Assembly: GCA_035651755.1 (NCBI GenBank)
Contig: DASRFA010000001.1
Location: 1-64,000, forward strand
Source: DASRFA01 sp035651755
GTDB taxonomy: Bacteria > Desulfobacterota > Binatia > UBA12015
Length of the DNA: 64,000 bases
Direction of reading: 5' to 3'
A program made the translations under genes and the position numbers. Positions 17,317 to 24,636 of the stretch are shown piece after piece (the first letter of the stretch is position 1; each line of letters opens with the position of its first letter). The notes under the pieces were generated by a model that did not search any database, was not told where the DNA came from, and was given only the letters and a program-made list of their open reading frames with translations.

Positions 17317-19035
17317 TCAATCGTCGAGCCGGTCGGTGATCCGTCCGCGAACGGCGGAGATCGCGACGAGGCGGGGCGAAGCGAGGTAGTTCTTCGAGGT
17401 CGGGTGCCCGCTCCGGCCCTGGAAGTTGCGATTCGTCGCGTAGATGCCGGTTTCGCCCGGGCCGAGGATGCCGCGGCCGGCGTTGATGCACGCGCCGCAG
17501 GCCGAGGCGAGGAGCGTGACGCCCGCTCGCTCGAACGTCTCCCAGTAGCCGAGGCGCTCCGCTTCGCGGCGCACGCGCTGCGAGGCCGGCACGACGAACA
17601 TCTCGACCCCGGGCGCGACGTGCCGCCCGCGCAAGACTTCCGCAGCCTGGGCGAGATCGAACAGCTTGCCGCCGGTGCACGACCCGATGAACGCGCGCGT
17701 GATCGGCACGTCGCCGACCTGCGAGACCGGCCGCACGTTGTCGGGGCGCGGCGGCAACGCGACCTGCGGCTCGAGACCGCTCACGTCGATCTCGACCACG
17801 CGCTCGAACTCGGCGTCCGGGTCGCTCCGCAAGCCGGCGAGGAGCGCGGGGGCGCCGGCCCGACGCGAGAGCCACTCGAGCGTCACGGCATCCGGCGCGA
17901 CGATGCCCGACACCGCCCCGCACTCGACCGCCATGTTCGCCAGCGTCATCCGCTCGTCCATCGGCAGCGCGTCGACGACCGGTCCGCGGAACTCGGCGAC
18001 GCGTCCGGCGGCGCCGTCGCAGCCGATCGTGCCGAGGAGGTGCAGCATCGCGTCCTTGGCGCAGCAGCCGGCCGGCAGCTCTCCCGTGAGCCGGACGAGC
18101 ACGCTCGGCGGCACCGTGAGCCACACGTCGCCGGTCGCGAGGAGGTTCGCCATGTCGGTCGTGCCGATCCCGACGGCGAAGCATCCGAACGCGCCGTAGG
18201 TGCAGGTGTGCGAATCCGTTCCGGCGATGACCATGCCGGGCCGCACGAGCCCCTCCTCGGGAAGGAGAACGTGGCAGATCCCGGCCGCCTCTCCCGGCGC
18301 GACCGCGTCGTAGAGGCGGCATCCCTGCCGCTCGGCGAACGCGACCATGTCGCGGTGCAGGCGGGGCGCGTCGGGATCGGATCGCACGTCGTTGGTCTGG
18401 ATGAAGTGATCGGCGACGAAGACCACCCGCTCCGGATCGGCGACGCGCGCCGCGTCGCCGAACTCGCGGTGGAAGAGCCGCGCCATCGGCGCGGCGACGG
18501 CGTCGTGGCACATCGCGAGGTCGGTGCGCACGAAATGCGTGTCGCCGGGCGCGACGAAATCGCGGCCGCAGGCGCGCGCGAAGAGCTTCTCGGCGAGCGT
18601 CATGGCGCGGCGGCGCGCGGCGGGCACCGCGGGGAGCGCGCCGGCGCGGCGCGTCCGGTTGAAGGCGAAGAGGCCGCCGGCCGCCACGATCGCGTCGACC
18701 ACCGGATCGGTCGTCGGCGCGCCGAGCCGCTCGAGCGCGAGCCCGATGTTGACGGCGTTTCGGCAGAAGATCGGCGCGAACGAGCGCGCCCGCACGACCC
18801 GGATGCCGGCCGCGCGCAGCGCGAGCGGCGCGTGCTCGCGGCTCGAGCCACACCCGAAGTTCGAGCCCGCCCGGACCTCGTCGTAGTCGGCGGCGAGCCG
18901 CCCTTCTCCGAGCAGGTTCTCGAACGCGTAGCGCGCGAGATGCTCGGGATCGGCGTTCGTGCAGCGGCGCGCGGGGATGATGTCGTCCGTATTGACGTCG
19001 TCCCCGACGTCGAGCACGCGCGGCGCTTCGGTCAC
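17317..19035 (-). CDS. Fused isopropylmalate dehydratase-like enzyme, small (LeuD) then large (LeuC) domain
   Basis: 572 residues from a GTG at 19035 that overlaps the stop of the upstream dehydrogenase gene (GTGA). Residues about 1-140 are a LeuD-like swivel domain (GDDVNTDDIIPARRC, NFGCGSSREHAPLAL). From about 150 the LeuC-like aconitase domain follows (MTLAEKLF, GTDSHTCTYGAFG, FIGSCTGGK, then ACGACIN). The three [4Fe-4S] cysteines appear to be Cys in GSCT and the two of CGAC. LeuC and LeuD are normally separate proteins and the fusion order here is D-C. The cell also has a separate leuC-leuD pair at 41117-43197, so this one probably isomerises a different alkylmalate. Confidence 0.9.
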   Translation of the reverse strand: MTEAPRVLDVGDDVNTDDIIPARRCTNADPEHLARYAFENLLGEGRLAADYDEVRAGSNFGCGSSREHAPLALRAAGIRVVRARSFAPIFCRNAVNIGLALERLGAPTTDPVVDAIVAAGGLFAFNRTRRAGALPAVPAARRRAMTLAEKLFARACGRDFVAPGDTHFVRTDLAMCHDAVAAPMARLFHREFGDAARVADPERVVFVADHFIQTNDVRSDPDAPRLHRDMVAFAERQGCRLYDAVAPGEAAGICHVLLPEEGLVRPGMVIAGTDSHTCTYGAFGCFAVGIGTTDMANLLATGDVWLTVPPSVLVRLTGELPAGCCAKDAMLHLLGTIGCDGAAGRVAEFRGPVVDALPMDERMTLANMAVECGAVSGIVAPDAVTLEWLSRRAGAPALLAGLRSDPDAEFERVVEIDVSGLEPQVALPPRPDNVRPVSQVGDVPITRAFIGSCTGGKLFDLAQAAEVLRGRHVAPGVEMFVVPASQRVRREAERLGYWETFERAGVTLLASACGACINAGRGILGPGETGIYATNRNFQGRSGHPTSKNYLASPRLVAISAVRGRITDRLDD

Positions 19036-20096
19036 GGGTTCGCCCTCGCCCCGGCCGCGCCGTCGTCGAGCGCCGCGACGATTCGCTCCGTCATGCCGCG
19101 CGTCGACACGCGACGGACGGACGCGCCGACCGCGATGTCGGGCGTGCGCCATCCCGCTTCCAGGATCCTCTCCACCGCATTCGCGACGAGGGCGGCCATC
19201 CCTTCCTCGCCCCACTGCCGGAGCATCAGCACGACCGACCCGATCGCGCCGATCGGATTCGCGATCCCCCGTCCGGCGATCTCGGGTGCGGTGCCGTGGA
19301 TCGGCTCGTAGAGCCCGAATCCCTCTGCATTGAGGCTCGCCGACGGCAGCACGCCGATCGTCCCGATCAGACCAGCGCCGAGGCTGCTCAGCCAGTCGCC
19401 CGTCAAGTTCTCCGACACGATCACGTCGAAGCGGAGCGGGTCCTCGACCAGCGTCATCGCCAACGTATCCACGAGCATGGGCTCGACCCGCACGTCCGGG
19501 AAGGCGGCCGCCTCCTCGGCCGCGAGCTCGCACCACGGGATGCAGGGCAGCGCGTTCTGCTTGTGCGCGACCGTGAGGAACCGCCGGCGTCGCGAGGCGT
19601 GTTCGAGCGCCACCCGCACGACCCGCCGGACCTCGTGGTCGTGGTAGAGCATCGTGTGGAATCCGAACGGGCCGCGCGCATCCTCGCCGCGCCCGGATTC
19701 CCCGAACGGCAGGCCGCTCGTGAGCTCGCGAACGAACAGGATGTCGAGATCGCGGACCTTCTCGGCGGGCAGGCCGGCCGCGGCGGCGAGACACGGCCGC
19801 GCGCGGACCGGCCGGAGATTCGCGAAGAAGTCGAAATGTTTCCGCAGCTCGAGGAGCCCTCCCCGCTCCACCGCTCCGAGCAGGATGCCGTCCGAACGGC
19901 GACAGACCTCGGCCGTCGTCTCGGGGAAGTAGCTTCCGAGCTCGCGGTAGGCGTCCTTGCCGAACGGCGCGCGCTCGATCTCCAGGCGCGATCCGCAGAT
20001 CTCCGCGGCGCGGCGGAGCACCTGGAGCGCGGCGTCGACGACCTCCGGGCCGATGCCCTCGCCCGGCAGCGCCGCGACGCGCCGAACGCGCGCCAT
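19032..20096 (-). CDS. 3-isopropylmalate dehydrogenase-like enzyme with altered active site
   Basis: 354 residues, start ATG at 20096 overlapping the previous stop. Family features: LPGEGIGPEVV, LRKHFDFFANLRP, RELTSGLPFGE, AHKQNAL (catalytic Lys), VDTLAM (Asp), SENLTGDWLSS and GLYEPIHGTAPEI. Compared by eye with IPMDH, the catalytic Tyr of GGIYFG is a Pro (SGLPFG) and the second metal Asp of GDILSD is a Ser (GDWLSS); the first Asp is kept. This could mark a changed substrate or mechanism. It lies between the synthase and the dehydratase fusion and should oxidise and decarboxylate the alkylmalate to the elongated 2-oxoacid. Confidence 0.85.
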   Translation of the reverse strand: MARVRRVAALPGEGIGPEVVDAALQVLRRAAEICGSRLEIERAPFGKDAYRELGSYFPETTAEVCRRSDGILLGAVERGGLLELRKHFDFFANLRPVRARPCLAAAAGLPAEKVRDLDILFVRELTSGLPFGESGRGEDARGPFGFHTMLYHDHEVRRVVRVALEHASRRRRFLTVAHKQNALPCIPWCELAAEEAAAFPDVRVEPMLVDTLAMTLVEDPLRFDVIVSENLTGDWLSSLGAGLIGTIGVLPSASLNAEGFGLYEPIHGTAPEIAGRGIANPIGAIGSVVLMLRQWGEEGMAALVANAVERILEAGWRTPDIAVGASVRRVSTRGMTERIVAALDDGAAGARANP

Positions 20097-21283
20097 CAGC
20101 GCTCCCCCAGCGGAAGCTGCCCGTCGTCGAGCAGCCGCACGACCTCCTCCGCCGAGTAGCACCGACCCTCGGCGACGGCGCGGCGCTTCAGCGCGTCGCT
20201 CAAACGGCGGTAGACGTCCGCCGGCTGCGGCCGCCCGAGGACGCGCTCGAAGAGGTAGCGGAAGTTGCTCGCACCCCCGAGCTTTCCGAAGGACACCTCG
20301 AGCTCGGCGCCGGGAAAGATCGAGTAGCTCTTCGGGTCCTGGAGGAGCGCTTCGACGTGGATGCCGGACACGTGGATGCGCGCCGCGCGCGTGTAGGGCG
20401 CCGCCGGACGGAGGCCGAGATCGTCGAGCTCCGCGCAGACTCTCTCGACCTCCTCGCGATCGACGCCCGGGACGTCGACGCCGTGGCGGCGCTTCATTTC
20501 GCCGAGCACCTGCTCGAGGGCGACGTTTCCCGCCCGCTCGCCGATGCCGCGGAAGGTGCCCGACACCATCGTGGCGCCCTCGAGCACCGCGGCGAGCGTG
20601 TTCTCGAGGGCGAGGCCCTGATCGTTGTGGAAGTGCACGGCGATCGCGACGCCGGGCGCGGCGCGGCGGAGGTCGCGGATCCACGGGCCGGTACGCTCCG
20701 GCGTCAGCACGCCGACCGTGTCGCAGACCATGAAGTGCTCGACCGACCCGGACACCGCGCGCGCGAGGTCCGCGAGGAAGTCGGGATCGGCCCGGCTCGC
20801 GTCCTCGGCCGCGAAGTCGACGGCGAGCCCGCGCGCGCGCGCGTGGCGGATGCCGTCGAGCAGGCGTCGGGTCATCGATTCGCGCGCGCGCGCGAGGACC
20901 GCCGCCGGGATGCGATCGTCCACCGTCTTGCTCCGCAGAAGCGGATCGTCCCGGACTTCGGGATCGCGCAGGAAGAGCAGGCGATCGGACACCGCGTAGA
21001 AGAGGATCACTCGCCGCAGGCCGCAGGCCGCGGCCTTCTCGACATGGCACGGACCCAGCAGCGTGGCCGCGCTCAGCACGTCGCCGAATCCCTCGCGAAC
21101 GAGCGTCGCGGCGAGCTCCGCTTCGGTCGCGTCGACGGCGGGCATGAGGTCGATGCGGTGAACACCCGTGCGCGCGATGCGGCGAGCGAGCCGGAGCTTC
21201 ACCCCGTGCGGATAGAACAGGCCCGCCTGCTGCTCGCCGTCGCGGAGCGTTTCGTCGAAGATCTCGAGCGGTAGGACCGCCAT
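20096..21283 (-). CDS. 2-isopropylmalate synthase/homocitrate synthase-like chain-elongation enzyme
   Basis: 395 residues. The HMGL-like TIM barrel is complete: DETLRDGEQQAG (10-21) binds the metal and substrate and HFHNDQG supplies the metal histidines, with FRGIGERAGN near the barrel end. The C-terminal LeuA leucine-feedback regulatory domain is absent, as in homocitrate, citramalate and benzylmalate (HphA-like) synthases. It condenses acetyl-CoA with a 2-oxoacid. Being the first gene of a three-gene operon with overlapping stops and starts, it sets the pathway's substrate choice. The absence of feedback regulation and the presence of a second leuCD pair argue against simple leucine synthesis. 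Confidence 0.88.
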   Translation of the reverse strand: MAVLPLEIFDETLRDGEQQAGLFYPHGVKLRLARRIARTGVHRIDLMPAVDATEAELAATLVREGFGDVLSAATLLGPCHVEKAAACGLRRVILFYAVSDRLLFLRDPEVRDDPLLRSKTVDDRIPAAVLARARESMTRRLLDGIRHARARGLAVDFAAEDASRADPDFLADLARAVSGSVEHFMVCDTVGVLTPERTGPWIRDLRRAAPGVAIAVHFHNDQGLALENTLAAVLEGATMVSGTFRGIGERAGNVALEQVLGEMKRRHGVDVPGVDREEVERVCAELDDLGLRPAAPYTRAARIHVSGIHVEALLQDPKSYSIFPGAELEVSFGKLGGASNFRYLFERVLGRPQPADVYRRLSDALKRRAVAEGRCYSAEEVVRLLDDGQLPLGER

Positions 21284-21416
21284 GTCGGGTCTCTGGGATC
21301 GTGGCTCGATGCCCGGTGTCCTGCATCCGGACGTCGAGGACCCGAGGAGTGTCTCACGAGCTTCTGGTCGACGGACACTAGCTGCGTCGGCGCGCGCCGG
21401 GCAAGCGAAAGCGTGC

Positions 21417-21445
21417 TTGATCGGCCCATGGAGTCTATGGATACT
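21417..21445 (+). promoter_or_regulatory. Possible promoter, perhaps leaderless
   Basis: TTGATC (21417-21422), 17 bp, then GATACT (21440-21445). The gene's ATG is only 9 nt downstream and no ribosome site is seen before it, so a leaderless mRNA is possible. Weak evidence. Confidence 0.3.
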
Positions 21446-21453
21446 GCCGGCCG

Positions 21454-24400
21454 ATGAAGGCGCCCCGGCCGGCCGAGCTCGCGCCCGAGCGATCGGGGTA
21501 CGCGGCCGGCCGCGAGCCGATCGGGTTGCGACTGGCGCTCGTGCTGGCAGTCGCCTTGCTCGGCGCGGCGACGCCGGCCGCCGGGAAAGGCGACGGGGCG
21601 AAGAGCGCGGGCGACGCGCGCGCGGAGTCGCAACCCGCCCCCGACGGCGTCCGTGCCCGCAACTACGCGACGTGGGAACGGCTGGTCGCGGCCGAGGAGC
21701 TCGTCGGAGCGCTCGATCCGGGACTCGCCAGGCTCGGCCGATCGCTCCGGAACCTCGACGTTCCGGGCACGGACGCCCGGGCGCTGTTCGCCGAGTCGGT
21801 CGCGATCACCGACCTCGCTGCCGGCGGGCTCGGCGATCGCGAGCGCGTGGCAGCCGCGCCGATGATCTCCACACGCTCGGCGCGGATCGGCGAGCCGCGA
21901 ACCGTCGACGCGGCGAAGCTCGAGCTCTGGGCGCCGTTCCTCGGCGAGGTCGAGTACGTCACCGACGCGAAATTCGGCGTCCTCGCCGGGGCATTCGAGG
22001 ACGACGCGCGGACGCGCTTCGCGCAGACACTCGCGATGAAATCGCACGCGCGGCTGCGCGACGGCGCGCTGGCGGCGGTGAGCGCCAAGGTGTTCGTCGT
22101 GTGGACGCGCGCGGCGGACAGCCGCGCCGCCGATCCCTCGGCGTGGCGCATCGCGGAGCTCCACACGCAGAGCTTCGACCTGATGGAGTCGAGCGACCCG
22201 CCGTTCGAGGAAGTGCTCCAACGCGTTCTTCCGGATGCCCGAACGCGCACTGCGGCGGTCGCATCCCAGCACGAGCGCTTCGCCGCGAGCCTGCTCGAGA
22301 ATCCGACTGCCTTCAAGCCGCCGCATCCTCACTTCACCGTGCAAGCCCACGATCGCCACCCGAGCGTGTCCGTCGTGGACATCGACAGGGACGGCTACGA
22401 CGACGTCTACGTGATGCCCGAGCTCGGCCGAAACATGCTGCTCGTGAACCAGCGCGACGGTACGTTCCGCGATCGCGCGGCCGAGTACGGCCTCGACATC
22501 GAGAACCACTGCTCCTCCGCCATCTTTGCCGACTTCGACAACGACGGCGACCTGGACGTCTACGTCGGCCGCACGTTGCTGCCGAGCATGCTGCTCGAGA
22601 ACCGCGACGGACACTTCGTGAACCGATCGGCGGACCTCCCGAAGGATGCCCTTCCGGCTCTGGTCGCAGCGTTGAGCGCCGTCGACTACGACCGCGACGG
22701 GCTTCTCGACCTGTACGTCTCGACCTACGCCGGCAACATCATCCAGAGCACCGCCTACGACTCGAAAGATCCCCGCCAGGCGCCCGCGGACCTGCTCGCG
22801 GAATACCTGGCGCCCGCCGACGTCGCGCACCTCGTCGCATTGGTTCGCTCCGGCAAGACGAACCCGTACAGCGACCTGCCCGGTCCGCCGAACGTCCTGC
22901 TGAAGAACGTCGGGGGCGGACGTTTCGAGCCGGCGCGCGGAGCCGACGCGCTCGGGGTGTTCCGCAACACCTACCAGGCGTCCTGGGCGGACTTCGACGG
23001 CGACGGCGACGACGACGTCTACATCGCGAACGACTTCGCCACGCACAACCTCGTGCGCAACGACGGCGACGGGAAGTTCACGGACATCACCTCCCAGACG
23101 GGGACCTCCGACGTGGGCTTCGGCATGGGCGTCTCCTGGGGTGATTACGACGAGGACGGCCGCCAGGACCTGTACGTGTCGAACATGTACAGCAAGGCCG
23201 GCAGCCGCATCACGGCGGCGCTGCCGGTCGCTCCCGTCTGGGCGAAGATGGCGCGGGGCAACACGCTCCTGCGCAATCGCGGCGCGACCTTCGAGCAGGT
23301 GTCCGGACGGACCCCCGACAGCGCACAGGTCGAGGTCGCGGGCTGGTCGTGGGGCGGCCAGTTCGCGGATTTCAACAACGACGGCCGCCTCGACCTGTTC
23401 GTGCCCAACGGCTACTACACGGCGCCGGAAGAGCACGCTCTTCCGGTCGACATATGAAGCGACTGGTGGCGCGTGGTCACGCGCTCCGATGCTTCGTTCG
23501 CGCTGCCGGCGACCGTCGGGCCCCCGGCCCTGGGTGAAGGTCGAACGCCGGACGACGGCGTTTCCTTCAGCGGCCACGAGCGCGACGTGCTCTTCCTGAA
23601 CCTGGGCGGCGGGCGCTTCAAGGACGTGTCGGGGGTCTCGGGCGCGGACAACCCGGGCGACGGGCGGGTGTTCGCCCTTCTCGACTTCGACCGCGACGGG
23701 TGGTGGGACATCGCGGAGATCAACGCCAACGCGCCGAGCCTCGTCCTCTATCGCAACCGCTTCGGCGCGAATGACGCCTGGCGTGCGAGCCACGGCGTGA
23801 TCGCGCTGCGTTTCGTCGGCGCGAACGGCGAGGCGAAGCCGACGCGGGGAGCGAGCAACCGTGACGGGTTCGGCGCCCTCGTCACCGTGCACCTCGGCGA
23901 CCGCAGTCTCGTGCGCGAGCACCGGGCCGGAGAGGGATTCGCGGCGCAGAACAGCTCGACCATGCTGATCGGCGTCGGGGATGCCCGCGCCGCCGGAACG
24001 ATCACGGTGCGCTGGCCGTCCGGAAAGGTGCAGAAGCTCGACGACGTACCGGTGAATCGCCTCGTGACGGTCCGCGAGCCCGGCGGCGCGGGCGCCGAGC
24101 CGCTCGTCGAGGTCGCCGAATATGCGCCCGCGACGGCGATCGCGTCGGGCGCCGCGCTGTCCACGCCGCCCGCGTCCTCGCCCGCGCGGCTCACGATCGC
24201 CGCTCCTGCGGATGCCGGCGATCCCGAGCTCCGCGTCTTCACGACGTTCGCGAGCTGGTGCGCGGCGTGCCGCTCCGACATCCCGCAGTTTCAGCGCCTG
24301 CGAGACGCATTCCCGGCGGATCGGCTCGGGCTCTTCGGCGTCCCCGCCGACGAGGACGACGATCGCGCCAAGATCCAGGAATGGGTGACGACGCAGCGAC

Positions 24401-24603
24401 CGCCGTACACGATGCTGCTCGACCTCCCGCCGAGCGATCTCGCCGCCGTCAAGCGCCTGCTGATGAAGCGGCTCCGGCGCGAGGCCCTGCCGTCCTCGAT
24501 CGTCGTCAATCGCAAAGGCGAGGTCCTGACCGCGATGCTGGGCGTGCCGACGGTCTCCGATCTGCGCGGATTGGCCGCGGCCTCCCGCCTCGCGTCGCGC
24601 TGA
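21454..24603 (+). CDS. Candidate selenoprotein: FG-GAP/VCBS repeats, ASPIC-UnbV domain and thioredoxin domain, with in-frame TGA at codon 668
   Basis: Read through one TGA (23455-23457) the gene encodes 1049 residues; without it, 667 residues and a second 376-residue open frame in the same frame. The signal-anchor is at about 24-46. FG-GAP/VCBS beta-propeller repeats (DFDNDGDLDVYVG, DFDGDGDDDVYIA) run from about 305 to 790 and continue directly across the TGA. An ASPIC/UnbV domain lies at about 800-870. A thioredoxin-like domain has WCAAC (Cys936, Cys939). The TGA sits before SDWWRVVTR and is followed by a bSECIS-like hairpin (23458-23493). No plausible ribosome site precedes the second frame's GTG (23473). 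A nonsense mutation or sequencing error remains possible. Confidence 0.6.
23458..23493 (+). promoter_or_regulatory. Putative bacterial SECIS element
   Basis: Directly after the in-frame TGA, GCGCGT (23469-23474) pairs perfectly with ACGCGC (23479-23484) and the apical loop is GGTC (23475-23478). A lower, bulged helix can form from AGC/GCT and GG/CC pairs (23458-23466 with 23486-23493). The loop lies 17 nt past the TGA, compared with 18 nt and loop GGUCU in E. coli fdhF. This fits the known bSECIS rules: a G in the first two loop positions and a 16-37 nt distance. Confidence 0.6.
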
Positions 24604-24616
24604 CTCGGTCGTCGGG

Positions 24617-24636
24617 GGCGGCTGCCGTCAGCCGCC
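24617..24636. terminator. Bidirectional hairpin between convergent genes
   Basis: GGCGGCTG and CAGCCGCC form a perfect 8-bp stem with loop CCGT, placed between two convergent FG-GAP genes and overlapping the minus-strand stop codon. No clear T-tract. Confidence 0.45.

Noticed and set aside
17317..19035. Redundant duplicate of the leucine-pathway leuCD
   Set aside because: The fusion, the reversed order, the low similarity to leuC-leuD at 41117-43197 and the coupling to a synthase and dehydrogenase argue for another substrate.
19036..19794. N-terminal extension of the LeuD-LeuC fusion protein
   Set aside because: The upstream 250 codons lie antisense-free but out of frame within the IPMDH-like gene and have shadow-type composition. 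The GTG at 19035 overlaps the IPMDH stop and begins the conserved LeuD sequence.
23473..24603. Second, independent gene starting at GTG 23473
   Set aside because: It is in the same frame as 21454-23457, lacks a ribosome site and begins in the middle of a repeat domain. One gene with an internal TGA explains it better.
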